Assembly (NCBI GenBank): GCA_050251735.1
Contig: JBFWMF010000001.1
Coordinates: 1-64,000 of the forward strand
Direction of reading: 5' to 3'
Length of the DNA stretch: 64,000 nt
Origin: Desulfitobacterium sp050251735
GTDB taxonomy: Bacteria; Bacillota; Desulfitobacteriia; Desulfitobacteriales; Desulfitobacteriaceae
The position numbers were made by a program, and so were the translations under genes. Below, in pieces: positions 34,109 through 42,493 of this stretch. A model generated the notes under the pieces. The model did no database searches, had not been told where the DNA came from, and worked only from the letters and a program-made list of their open reading frames with translations. Numbering within the stretch: the first letter of the stretch is position 1; the number at the start of each line of letters is the position of its first letter.

Positions 34109-35653
34109 ATGAAGAATATACTTGGAAGAGAGATTCCAGATTATATAGAAGGATACGGTGAGGTTAAACCTTTCATGGGGGCCTTTGCCAATTACGGACA
34201 GAGAGCGAAAGCCTCTGTAACCCTCCGTTCGGTTAAGCCGGGCGAGAAAAAGCTTTTGGCTAATATCGAAGAAGCCTTAGACAAAGTGGGCCTAAAAGAT
34301 GGGATGACCCTAGCCTTCCATCACCACCTGAGAAATGGGGATTATGTTCTCAATCAAGTGATGGCTGTTGTCGCTCAGCGGGGCTACAAAGACATTCACG
34401 TAGCCGCCACTGGGATTTTCCCTATCCACGAGCCACTTGTGGATTATATGAAAAAGGGGATCGTTACCAAGATTTCCGTGAACTATATTTCCCCGGGACC
34501 TGTGGCGAAAGCCATTTCCCAAGGCCTCTTGAAGCATCCTGCCGTATTCATGAGCCACGGAGGACGTCCGCGGGCCATTGAAAGCGGCGATTTGCATGTG
34601 GATGTGGCATTTATCGCTGCACCCACGGCCGATGCCTATGGCAATGTCAACGGAGTAGGGGGCCCTGCAGCTTGTGGTACCCTATCCTATGCAGTTGCGG
34701 ATGCTTTTTTTGCGGATAAAGTAGTGGCGGTTACCGATCACCTCGCTCCTTATCCGGCTTGCCCCATTGAAATCACTCAGGACTTCGTCGATTATGTAGT
34801 TCAAGTGGACTCGATTGGTGATCCCAATGGTATTGTTTCCGGAACTCTTACAGTCACTAAGGATCCCGTGGGCCTGCGCATTGCCAAGATGGCTGCCCAA
34901 TTGATCAATGAAGCGGGCTATATCCAAAACGAGATGTCCTTCCAAACCGGTGCCGGTGGTACATCCTTAGCCGTTGCTGCCGAAGTACGTAAGTATATGA
35001 AGGAAAAGAATGTGGTGGGAAGCTTTGCTGCCGGTGGCATCACTGGCTATATCGTAGATATGCTTAATGAAGGGCTGTTTAGAAATCTTTTTGATGTTCA
35101 GTGCTTCGACTTAAAAGCCGTAGCCTCTTACCGCGAAAATCCTCGCCACCAAGCGATGTCCGGTTCCCTCTACGGTAACCCTCATGATAAAGGGGCCATT
35201 GTCAACAACCTGGATGTCATGATATTGGGAGCCACAGAAATCGACACAGACTTTAATGTCAATGTAGTAACCGGTTCTGATGGCGTCATCATGGGAGCTT
35301 CCGGAGGGCATAATGATACTGCGGCAGGCTCGAAGATCGCGATTATCGTGACCAGCCTCACCAAAGGACGGCTGCCGGTTATTAAGGATCGGGTCACCAC
35401 CGTGACGACACCGGGGGAAACGATTGATGTTCTAGTTACGGAGCGTGGAATTGCTATTAACCCGCGCCGCAAAGATCTTCTGGAAAAACTAAAAGACAGT
35501 GATTTGCCAATTATTACTATAGAAGAACTAAAAGAAATATCCGAGAGTTTAACCGGCGTACCGGAGACGATAGAATTTACGGACCGCGTCGTGGCTGTGG
35601 TAGAATATCGTGATGGAACCGTCATCGATGTCGTCAGACAAGCAAAAGATTAA
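34109..35653 (+). CDS. citF: Citrate lyase alpha subunit (citrate:ACP transferase)
   Basis: A 514-residue CitF with normal length. It moves citrate onto the acyl carrier protein in exchange for acetate. Typical segments are FHHHLRNGDYVLNQVM, THISP-like NYISPGPV, MSHGGRPRAIESGD, PTADAYGNVNGVGGPAACG and the late GASGGHNDTAAGSK. Together with CitD and CitE it splits citrate to acetate and oxaloacetate. Confidence 0.95.
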   Translation: MKNILGREIPDYIEGYGEVKPFMGAFANYGQRAKASVTLRSVKPGEKKLLANIEEALDKVGLKDGMTLAFHHHLRNGDYVLNQVMAVVAQRGYKDIHVAATGIFPIHEPLVDYMKKGIVTKISVNYISPGPVAKAISQGLLKHPAVFMSHGGRPRAIESGDLHVDVAFIAAPTADAYGNVNGVGGPAACGTLSYAVADAFFADKVVAVTDHLAPYPACPIEITQDFVDYVVQVDSIGDPNGIVSGTLTVTKDPVGLRIAKMAAQLINEAGYIQNEMSFQTGAGGTSLAVAAEVRKYMKEKNVVGSFAAGGITGYIVDMLNEGLFRNLFDVQCFDLKAVASYRENPRHQAMSGSLYGNPHDKGAIVNNLDVMILGATEIDTDFNVNVVTGSDGVIMGASGGHNDTAAGSKIAIIVTSLTKGRLPVIKDRVTTVTTPGETIDVLVTERGIAINPRRKDLLEKLKDSDLPIITIEELKEISESLTGVPETIEFTDRVVAVVEYRDGTVIDVVRQAKD

Positions 35654-35979
35654 GATTTACTCGTGGAGAAAAGCAAGTTGCAACACGAGGGTGAATAGGA
35701 TATGATTATCTTAACATCCGGTTAACAAAGTGTTAACAAAAGCACTTTGCTGTGCCGCAGGTTGTCTTTCTTAGAAGACTCGAAAACTGAATACAGTACT
35801 CCAGATACCCGAGATTTGTCCGATGACTAACCGCCACTAAATTACCGCTTCCTGAATAGAGTAAGTGGCTCTAAGTCCCTGGATAAGTCAACTAAGCTTG
35901 AGGTGGAGTCAAAATTCCACATCGAGCAAGTTTCCTATACCTTATAGAGAGAGAAAATGGTATAAGGGGCGTGTGCACA
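35654..35979 (+). promoter_or_regulatory. Structured intergenic leader before a 62-residue protein gene
   Basis: A 326-base gap without a gene. Hairpins: GTCTT/AAGAC near 35763-35778; a 12-bp stem GCTTGAGGTGGA (35896-35907) with TCCACATCGAGC (35916-35927); and CCTATACC/GGTATAAGG (about 35934-35966), which would cover the AAGGGG ribosome site of the next gene. The last could switch translation. No known riboswitch was recognised. Confidence 0.4.
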
Positions 35980-36168
35980 ATGAAATTTCAAGACTTAGGA
36001 CGAGGCGCGCGTATTGAACTGGCAAACATGGCAAAACAGTTGGGGATGAAGTATATTGGATACAATCCCGCAGCCCAGCAGGTTTCGCTGGAGTACAAAG
36101 GCAAAGGGATGACATATCACGTGGATGAGTTGGTAGCTGCATACCAACAATCCAATCCCACATCCTAA
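35980..36168 (+). CDS. Small hypothetical protein, 62 residues
   Basis: A soluble, basic 62-residue protein (MKFQDLGRGARIELANMAKQ...). It has an N-terminal helix and a C-terminal helix around a short strand pair (KYIGYNPAAQQVSLEYKGK). AAGGGG precedes the ATG, and a clear terminator follows at 36247-36277. Family not recognised. The upstream leader suggests RNA-level control. Confidence 0.65.
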   Translation: MKFQDLGRGARIELANMAKQLGMKYIGYNPAAQQVSLEYKGKGMTYHVDELVAAYQQSNPTS

Positions 36169-36246
36169 TGGCATTCAGAAAGAACGAGAACAACTGAATA
36201 AGAACAGAATAATAACTGAATAAGATCTACAATAGAATATGACACA

Positions 36247-36277
36247 CAAAAAAGGGACTAGGTAAGTCCCTTTTTTG
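36247..36277. terminator. Bidirectional terminator
   Basis: AAAAAAGGGACT-AGGTA-AGTCCCTTTTTT lies between convergent genes and has poly-T in both directions. Confidence 0.9.
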
Positions 36278-36320
36278 TATAAAACAAAAGACGCATCCGT
36301 TTTCAGCTCTTTCCTATACA

Positions 36321-36632
36321 TTAGCCATGGGCAAGCATGGGCTGTTGCATTAAATAAGCCGATTTACGTTTGCGCCTCTGATTCATATTGATGGGCAGAC
36401 ATTTAATGTTGCAGGTGAAGGACATGTTCACAGGCAGTGGACGATAAGCTACACCTTCTTCCAGAGCACGTGCTGCCTCGAAGTCACGGTACTCTTGCCA
36501 TTGGGCAAAGAACACCTCCTTGCTTACCTCACATACCTCTCCACCGGCCAGCTGGAAGAGAAAACGATCACAGCTGGGGTCTTGGACATAACAGATGATA
36601 AGATTATCGTGGAAGTACAATAGAAATCCCAC
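36321..36632 (-). CDS. Hypothetical protein, about 100 residues
   Basis: A 103-residue frame (GTG start; TTG at 36620 is an alternative with better spacing from AGGAAGG). It contains VQDPSCDRFLFQLAGGEVCEVSKEVFFAQWQEYR and a basic RRKRKSA tail, with four cysteines. No family recognised. It lies between a small unknown gene and cheR, and no operon link is evident. Confidence 0.55.
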   Translation of the reverse strand: MGFLLYFHDNLIICYVQDPSCDRFLFQLAGGEVCEVSKEVFFAQWQEYRDFEAARALEEGVAYRPLPVNMSFTCNIKCLPINMNQRRKRKSAYLMQQPMLAHG

Positions 36633-36862
36633 CTTCCTCTTAGTTTTAGTTAGCCGCTTGACCTAGTATTCTTAAGTGAATGTTAACTTAAGTTTAACAA
36701 AATCTAAAGAGATTTGAAAGTGAAATATCCGACAAAATATACCCGGGTACCCGCTTGGCTTGCTCGATTCCCGGGTTGGATGAAAGAATGGTAGTAAATA
36801 AGCGTGTAAAAAGTCGATTAAAAGCGAACGATTCTTTAAAAGATGAAAGAAGCTATTGACGA

Positions 36863-37651
36863 TTAGGGCTGCTTTTGGTAAAAGAAAGAGGAGACGAGTT
36901 TAAAGCCCAAATGACTCATTCCAAAAAGATGCTCGGTGCTCCCTGTAAAAAGAATCCCTCCCGGATTTAAGGAATCAGCAAACTTGCGATAAAGCATATC
37001 CTTAGCATCTTCTGTAAAGTAGATCACTACATTGCGACAGGCGAGCAAATCAAATCCAGAATCAAAGCGGTCAGTGAGGAGATTTTGCTTCTGAAAGGTT
37101 ACCGCCCGTTTGACCTGGTCCTTAATTTGGTAGCCTCCGTCCACAGGGGTAAAATACTTCGGAATAAGCTCAGGTGCCGTGCTCGCAAAATCAGCTTCTT
37201 TGTAGATTCCTTTTTTCGCTTGTTCAAGCACATTGACATCGATATCGCTAGCTAAGATCGTGAAGCGAGCTTGAGGGAAATATTCCATTAAGGTGATAGC
37301 CATGGAATAGGGCTCTTGACCACTCGAGCAACCGGCACTCCAGATTTTTATAGGTGCCTTCTTTTCTAGGAGCTTGGGGAGAATCTCTTCGCGCAGAGTC
37401 TTCCATTGGTTGGTATCTCGGAAGAACTGGGTGACATTGATCGTTAAATGCTTAAAAAAGGCGTCGTAGAGATCTTTATCCAGATCAAGCGCCTTAATGA
37501 ATTCAGGATAATTTTTATAGCCACGGGAGGACATAAAGCTGTTAATACGTCGCTCCATTTGATTTTGCTTATAAAAGTTTAGATCCAACCCGCTTTTCGG
37601 GTGGAATGCCTTAACAAACCATTCATAGGTAGTGTTCTCTAGGTTAGCCAT
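36863..37651 (-). CDS. cheR: Chemotaxis protein methyltransferase CheR
   Basis: A 262-residue CheR. The N-terminal helical domain (residues 1-75) is followed by the SAM-binding methyltransferase domain, with IWSAGCSSGQEPYSMA, ILASDIDVNVLEQAKKGIY and FDLLACRNVVIYF. It methylates glutamates of chemoreceptors. It lies after the YaaR-like gene in the same direction, 36 bases apart. Confidence 0.94.
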   Translation of the reverse strand: MANLENTTYEWFVKAFHPKSGLDLNFYKQNQMERRINSFMSSRGYKNYPEFIKALDLDKDLYDAFFKHLTINVTQFFRDTNQWKTLREEILPKLLEKKAPIKIWSAGCSSGQEPYSMAITLMEYFPQARFTILASDIDVNVLEQAKKGIYKEADFASTAPELIPKYFTPVDGGYQIKDQVKRAVTFQKQNLLTDRFDSGFDLLACRNVVIYFTEDAKDMLYRKFADSLNPGGILFTGSTEHLFGMSHLGFKLVSSFFYQKQP

Positions 37652-37687
37652 AGTGGCACCTCTTTCATGAATAATATTTAATGTGAA

Positions 37688-38125
37688 TCATCCCATTAGG
37701 TCGATTATCAGGCCGCGTATTTCGTCGACTTGTGTTAGAATTTCTAGAGGCTTGGCCTGGGTATCCAGCACCTTTTGTCCGAGTTCTTCAAGGGCCTTAT
37801 CAATTTCGCTGATCCGGGAAAGTATCTTGGGTCGTCCTTGAAAATCCCAAAAGGATTCTTCTGAGACCTGACGACTTTGACCAAAGGTCGAACGCAAAAA
37901 GGATTTGACCATGTCTTTAAAATCGGTTAGGTCACGCAGGGAGAAGCTCTCAGCGAGCTGTTGTCCCTTTTTCTCAAGACGAGTTAAGAATTCCTGAAGC
38001 TCCTGGCTTTGTAACTTCCGAGTCTGAGTGAGGACCTTGTTGAAATCAAGATCTCCCTTTGGAGATGAGCCAGAGGAGCGGGTGAGGGACTCTGTTTGTT
38101 GAGACCCGTTAATTCGTAGCGGCAT
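37688..38125 (-). CDS. YaaR-like protein (DUF327)
   Basis: About 145 residues. After a short polar Ser-rich N-terminus the family pattern begins (FNKVLTQTRKLQSQELQEFLTRLEKKGQQLAESFSLRDLTDFKDMVKSFL), mostly helical. The function of DUF327 is unknown; its place next to cheR hints at motility. ATG 38125 has AGGGGG before it. An in-frame start 45 bases further upstream would run into the divergent peptidase gene. Confidence 0.82.
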   Translation of the reverse strand: MPLRINGSQQTESLTRSSGSSPKGDLDFNKVLTQTRKLQSQELQEFLTRLEKKGQQLAESFSLRDLTDFKDMVKSFLRSTFGQSRQVSEESFWDFQGRPKILSRISEIDKALEELGQKVLDTQAKPLEILTQVDEIRGLIIDLMG

Positions 38126-38164
38126 CTTAATTCCCCCTGTAATGGACTTGAAAGGACGTTGTTC

Positions 38165-39208
38165 ATGCAAACAAGACGGGTATTTTTGAAAATACTCCTT
38201 GGTCTCGGGGCCATGGCCTTACCGTGGACCGGGGTAGGCTACAAAGTAAAATCGGTTGTGGAGCCTTTGCTGGCACAGCCTCGTGCTAAGCTCTATCTCA
38301 TCCCGCCGGAAGCCCAAACTATTAATGAGTATTTCCAGTCTGAGAGCTTAAGCAGAACGGCTATAGATGATATTCTTGCTCTAAGTTCAGGCGAGATGGA
38401 AGGACGGCGCGCAGGTGCGGCAGGCGAAGGTCGCGCTTCCCAGTATCTGTCACGGGAAATGAGTTTGCTTGGCTTGAAACCCTTAGGAGACCAAGAACGG
38501 AGCTATGCCCAAGCCTTTACTATCCCGGAGGTCAAGGAGGAATCTGTCGGTAGTCGTTTAACCTTCTCTGTTGGTAATACTCAAATGTTGCGTGCTCCGA
38601 GTTTGAACCTGCTGGGTGGCCTGATGGGAAAGACAGAAAAAGAGATTATAGTCTTATCTGCTCATTATGACCACTTGGGAGTCTATGAAGGTAAGATCTA
38701 TCCGGGAGCCAATGATAATGCCTCCGGAGTAGCCTGCGTTCTCGATGTCATCCGTCGTCTGGTTCGGGAGAAGGAGACACCCCGCAAGACCGTTGTCTTT
38801 GCCTTCTGGAGTGCAGAAGAGCTGGGTTTCTTAGGCTCTAAGACATTTGTAGCGTATCCCACTGTGCCTCTGGAGAGAATTAAAGCGGTCGTGAACGTCG
38901 ATACTGTAGGAAATGGCATGATCGGCAACTTTGGTCTCTGGACTGAAAACACCACGGATATCGCCTGCCAGGCGGTTCATCAGGCAGCAGCAGATGCCGG
39001 CGCCAGTGCCATGCAGGTGGATCGCGGTGGGCATAACAGTGACCAGATGAGCTTTGCCCAAGCGGGCATTCCTGCGGTGACCCTCTTGGCTCGGGAGTGG
39101 CTGGTGAATAATCATACGCCACAGGATTCGCTGGGGAATGTGAAGATTGAGCAAGTCGAGTTGGCTACGGATATTGTTTATCGAGCGGTCAAGAAGCTGG
39201 CTTATTAG
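38165..39208 (+). CDS. Exported M28-family zinc aminopeptidase
   Basis: About 347 residues with an N-terminal TRRVFLK signal of Tat type followed by a hydrophobic stretch. Then comes an M28 peptidase domain with all metal and catalytic motifs: SAHYDHLG (His, Asp), GANDNASG (Asp), SAEELG (Glu-Glu), NVDTVG (Asp) and NNHTPQDS (His). It likely removes N-terminal residues from peptides outside the membrane. The start is 39 bases from the divergent YaaR-like gene, so the promoters overlap coding DNA. AAAGGA precedes ATG 38165. Confidence 0.9.
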   Translation: MQTRRVFLKILLGLGAMALPWTGVGYKVKSVVEPLLAQPRAKLYLIPPEAQTINEYFQSESLSRTAIDDILALSSGEMEGRRAGAAGEGRASQYLSREMSLLGLKPLGDQERSYAQAFTIPEVKEESVGSRLTFSVGNTQMLRAPSLNLLGGLMGKTEKEIIVLSAHYDHLGVYEGKIYPGANDNASGVACVLDVIRRLVREKETPRKTVVFAFWSAEELGFLGSKTFVAYPTVPLERIKAVVNVDTVGNGMIGNFGLWTENTTDIACQAVHQAAADAGASAMQVDRGGHNSDQMSFAQAGIPAVTLLAREWLVNNHTPQDSLGNVKIEQVELATDIVYRAVKKLAY

Positions 39209-39235
39209 GTTGTTTTTTTGCAAGAGTTGTCTCCA

Positions 39236-39445
39236 GGATTTTGTTTTACACCGTTCACTCAGTAAGCTGCGCGGACCAATCTAACGCTCAAGCACTCTGC
39301 TCCGTCTGGTCCCCCGCTAAATCGCCATCCTTGGCTCTCTAGCGGGTTGGAAACGTCCTGTTTCCAACCAGACTCCGCAGTGTGCTTTTCGCGAAGATTG
39401 GTCTCCGCTCGCTTAGAAGGCGTTCACTTTTGTATAACAAAATCC
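39236..39445. repeat. 210-bp nested inverted-repeat (cruciform) element
   Basis: The ends pair: GGATTTTGTTTTACA at 39236-39250 against TGTATAACAAAATCC at 39431-39445. Further pairs nest inside: GCGGACCAATCT with AGATTGGTC.CCGC, AAGCAC with GTGCTT, CTGGT with ACCAG, CCCGCTA with TAGCGGG, and an inner perfect hairpin GGTTGGAAAC-GTCCT-GTTTCCAACC. Almost the whole segment can fold on itself. It has no open frame and resembles a MITE or a structured RNA. Confidence 0.7.
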
Positions 39446-39661
39446 TTGGGTAGACTCTAAAGTAACTTCAGGGTAGACTCTTGGGATTATAGGGTAAACT
39501 CTAAAGCAACTTTAGGATCTACCCTTTTATTTTGGTAATTCTTATTAGCTTAGGGACTTATTCGCTTAAGGTCTTATTATATTACTCTACTATATACTCT
39601 ACTATAACTATATACTCTACTATAACGATAACTCAGTAAGTTTGCCAGACTAATTGTTGAG
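39446..39661. other. Direct repeats and terminator between peptidase and motB genes
   Basis: GGGTAGACTC occurs at 39448 and 39471, and GGGTAAACTC at 39492. AGGGTAAACTCTAAAG (39491-39506) pairs imperfectly with CTTTAGGATCTACCCT (39510-39525) and is followed by TTTTATTTT, a terminator for the peptidase gene. A short tandem repeat of TATACTCTACTATAAC-like units spans about 39580-39630. Confidence 0.6.
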
Positions 39662-40507
39662 TTACTGATTATTTAACGGGGTTGGGGGAGTGCCTGAAGT
39701 TGGATCGGCTTCTAGGGACTGTCCCGGCTCCGTTAAGTCGTATTTGGAGCGAAGTATGACGAGGTCGACGCGACGGTTTCTGGCGCGGTTGACTTCGCTA
39801 TCGTTGGTGGTGACAGGGCGAAATTCCCCGTAGCCTGTAGCAGAAAGCTGCTCGGCGGGAATTCTTTCTTGCATGATATGGAGGACATTGGTTGCCCGTA
39901 AAACAGATAGCTCCCAGTTGCTAGGGAAACGGTCGGTATTAATGGGAAGGTCATCTGTGTGTCCTTCGACTTTGATGTAGTTGGGTGCGGAGGCCAGAAC
40001 GTTATTGATTTTTTCGAGGATTTCGCGTGCTCGGGGGGTAATGACCGCTGCGCCGCTCTCGAAAAGGAGTGTATCTTGGATGCTGATGACCAAACCTCTT
40101 TCTTCAATAGAGGAGACCAGCTTGGTTTCGATCTGATTATCGAAGGCGAATTTATCAAGCTTCTGCTTGATTGATTCGATCGTCATATTCTCGATATCCG
40201 CATTGCCGGTACCTGCACCCTTTCCTTCTTCTAGGGTATCCCCGGAAGGTTCGGGTGTCTTGGTAGGATACGTCTCTATTAGGTTCGGTCCCGCGGGAGA
40301 AGTTCCAATCTCGACTTGGGCTGTAGAGGCTCCTCCCAAGGTAATGCTGAGGGACTCAGCCATGGCTTGGAATTTATCGGCATCGACCTTGCTCATGGAG
40401 TACATCACCACGAAGAAAATCATGAGTAAGGTGATAAGGTCGGAGTATGTAAGAAGCCAACGTTCTGAATTATCTTTTTCGGGTTCTCCACCACGTTTTC
40501 TTGCCAT
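39662..40507 (-). CDS. motB: Flagellar motor stator protein MotB
   Basis: A 281-residue protein with one N-terminal membrane helix holding the proton-channel aspartate (WLLTYSDLITLLMIFFVVMY). A Thr/Pro linker and plug region follow, then an OmpA-like peptidoglycan-binding domain (about 150-260; VEGHTDDLPI, NWELSVLRATNV, GYGEFRPV, NRARNRRVDLVI). It anchors the stator to the wall. It lies 35 bases after motA. Confidence 0.95.
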   Translation of the reverse strand: MARKRGGEPEKDNSERWLLTYSDLITLLMIFFVVMYSMSKVDADKFQAMAESLSITLGGASTAQVEIGTSPAGPNLIETYPTKTPEPSGDTLEEGKGAGTGNADIENMTIESIKQKLDKFAFDNQIETKLVSSIEERGLVISIQDTLLFESGAAVITPRAREILEKINNVLASAPNYIKVEGHTDDLPINTDRFPSNWELSVLRATNVLHIMQERIPAEQLSATGYGEFRPVTTNDSEVNRARNRRVDLVILRSKYDLTEPGQSLEADPTSGTPPTPLNNQ

Positions 40508-40542
40508 TATCTCACCTAAATTCTCTGCTTTAAGTTCATTAA

Positions 40543-41337
40543 TTAATAATCCAGTGATCTTGATTCTTCACGAGGAGCCTGTACGGGCTCAGACATATTC
40601 CCGAGGTGAGTCTTGAGCTTCTCTTTAAGGATAGAGGGGTTTTCGCCTGCTTGAATGGAGAGGATTCCATCCATCACCATTTCCATGGCAGCCACTTCGA
40701 ACCTATCTTTTTGCTTCAGCTTTGTAGCGATGGGAAGGTAGAGAAGATTGGCAAAGGCTACACCGTAGAGAGTTGCTAAAAACGCTCCGGCGATGGATTT
40801 AGAGAGGGCTTCGGGGTCTGACAAATTCCCCAAAACGTGCACAAGGCCCATTACCGTTCCGATAATTCCGAGAGTCGGGCTATACCCCCCGGCGGCTTCA
40901 AAAACGGAAATTCCCACTTTGTGACGTTTTTCCATCACGGCGATATCAGATTCAAGAATCTCGCGAGTAATGTCCGGATCTGTACCGTCGATGACCAGCT
41001 GCATTCCTTGGCGTGTAAAACGATCTTCAACCGTTTCTAACTCCTGTTCGAGACTGAGCAGTCCTTCCCGACGTGCTTTCTCAGCGAAACGAATCAGAAT
41101 GTCGTATGCCTCTGCGGTGCCGTAGGTTTTTTCGGTGAAGGCTATTTTAATCCAGGTAGTGAATTTTTTCATTTCCTTCAATGGAAAACTAGCAAAGACT
41201 GCCCCAAAGGTGCCGCCAAAAACGATTATAGCTGGAGGCAGTAGGAAAAGGGAGTTTAGATGGCCACCTTCAAGAAGAAAACCTATGATTAATGCACCAA
41301 AACCAATCAGTATCCCGAGAATTGTTGTAATGTCCAT
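40543..41337 (-). CDS. motA: Flagellar motor stator protein MotA
   Basis: A 264-residue protein with four membrane segments (about 3-22, 30-50, 150-172, 183-205). A cytoplasmic loop between segments 2 and 3 carries charged residues that contact FliG (FAEKARREGLLSLE). It couples ion flow to rotation with MotB. A SigD-like promoter lies upstream at 41415-41442. Confidence 0.95.
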   Translation of the reverse strand: MDITTILGILIGFGALIIGFLLEGGHLNSLFLLPPAIIVFGGTFGAVFASFPLKEMKKFTTWIKIAFTEKTYGTAEAYDILIRFAEKARREGLLSLEQELETVEDRFTRQGMQLVIDGTDPDITREILESDIAVMEKRHKVGISVFEAAGGYSPTLGIIGTVMGLVHVLGNLSDPEALSKSIAGAFLATLYGVAFANLLYLPIATKLKQKDRFEVAAMEMVMDGILSIQAGENPSILKEKLKTHLGNMSEPVQAPREESRSLDY

Positions 41338-41414
41338 TGTGTAACGGCCGGCTGCCCGGCCACCTCCTTTGCGCTAGATTTCATGGGCTGAATAAAGAAT
41401 GAGATCATATAGTT

Positions 41415-41442
41415 TTATCGTAAAAAAGTTCATAAAACTTTA
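41415..41442 (-). promoter_or_regulatory. SigD-like promoter of motAB
   Basis: On the minus strand, TAAA (41442-41439), a 16-bp gap and TACGATAA (41422-41415) resemble the motility sigma consensus TAAA-N15-GCCGATAT with two changes. Confidence 0.45.
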
Positions 41443-41630
41443 TAGGTCTTAAGCCCCAATCTCAGGCAACTATGCTAAAGTAGGTTTCATACTCTATTGA
41501 TTATATAGGAAAATGAGATAAGGGACTAGCACTAACACAAAAAACTTCTTTTGCCGAGGAAAGAACGCGTTAATCAGAGAAAAACAGAGAAATATCGATG
41601 ATAAATTAGATATTTTACGATAATAATCCC

Positions 41631-41657
41631 TTATGTTTTTGAGGAGAATGCCGATAA
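41631..41657 (+). promoter_or_regulatory. SigD-like promoter of the flgM operon
   Basis: GCCGATAA at 41650-41657 is an excellent SigD -10 box, 36 bases before flgM. The -35 position holds TTAT at 41631-41634, a poor match, so control may be mixed. Confidence 0.55.
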
Positions 41658-41692
41658 TAGAAATAAGATAATGTGTACGGGAGTGGATTCGT

Positions 41693-41968
41693 ATGAAAAT
41701 TGATGGAACATCGATGTCCTCAATCGGCAGTGTTCAAGCGACGAACCGAGTAGCAGCCGTTAGTAGAAGGGTTGCCGTGCCCGGTCTTGAGCAAGATGGC
41801 ATGAAGGTTTCGGACAAAGGACAGGTTTACCAGAACCTTCTGCAGAAGATCAAGGAAATGCCAGAGGTTCGAGAAGATCGGATTCGTGAAATAACCGAGC
41901 GAATCAATCAAGGGGAATTCAGGATCGATGCTCAAGCCATCGCAGCTAAGCTGTTGGATGGCGAGTAA
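41693..41968 (+). CDS. flgM: Anti-sigma-D factor FlgM
   Basis: A 91-residue FlgM. The disordered N-terminus leads to the conserved sigma-binding helices (KVSDKGQVYQNLLQKIKEMPEVREDRIREITERINQGEF...). It holds the motility sigma factor until the hook is finished and is then exported. It heads the operon flgM-flgN-flgK-flgL-yviE-fliW-csrA. Confidence 0.94.
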   Translation: MKIDGTSMSSIGSVQATNRVAAVSRRVAVPGLEQDGMKVSDKGQVYQNLLQKIKEMPEVREDRIREITERINQGEFRIDAQAIAAKLLDGE

Positions 41969-41998
41969 GGAGACCGGATGATATAAGGAGGTTGCACT

Positions 41999-42481
41999 GT
42001 GCCTGAGATCAAACAACTCAATGATAATCTAAAACGACAGGCGGCTCTTTATGAGGAGCTTAAGATGTTCGCAGAATACAAGCAACAGGCACTGGTGAAC
42101 AATAACCTCCATGAGATTGAAGCAGCAACTGTTCGAGAAGAGCAGCTTATTATCGAAGCCTCCCGTTTGGAAAAGGAACGTCTTCTGTGGGCGGAGCAGA
42201 TGGCTAAGGAGTTAGGCAAAGCTCCTGAAAATATAACCTTAAGTGAATTAGCAGAGCGTTTTCCAGAATTGACAGGGGTTAAGACGGAACTGGATAATGT
42301 GCTTGCTAATTTACGTGAAGTCAATGAATTGAACACTCAGCTTTTAAAACAAGCGATCAAAGTCATTGATTTAACTCTCGGCCTAATGACAGCTCAACCC
42401 AGTGGCAGCACTTATGTCCGTCCTGGGGGCAAGGAAAATGAACCGAAAAGCAATGTTCACTTTTTAGATCGAAGCATTTAG
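41999..42481 (+). CDS. flgN: FlgN-type export chaperone
   Basis: A 160-residue, mostly helical protein of the FlgN/YvyG type. It would bind the C-termini of FlgK and FlgL, the next two genes, before export. GTG start with AAGGAGG 7 bases upstream. Confidence 0.85.
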   Translation: MPEIKQLNDNLKRQAALYEELKMFAEYKQQALVNNNLHEIEAATVREEQLIIEASRLEKERLLWAEQMAKELGKAPENITLSELAERFPELTGVKTELDNVLANLREVNELNTQLLKQAIKVIDLTLGLMTAQPSGSTYVRPGGKENEPKSNVHFLDRSI

Positions 42482-42493
42482 AGGAGGATTCTT

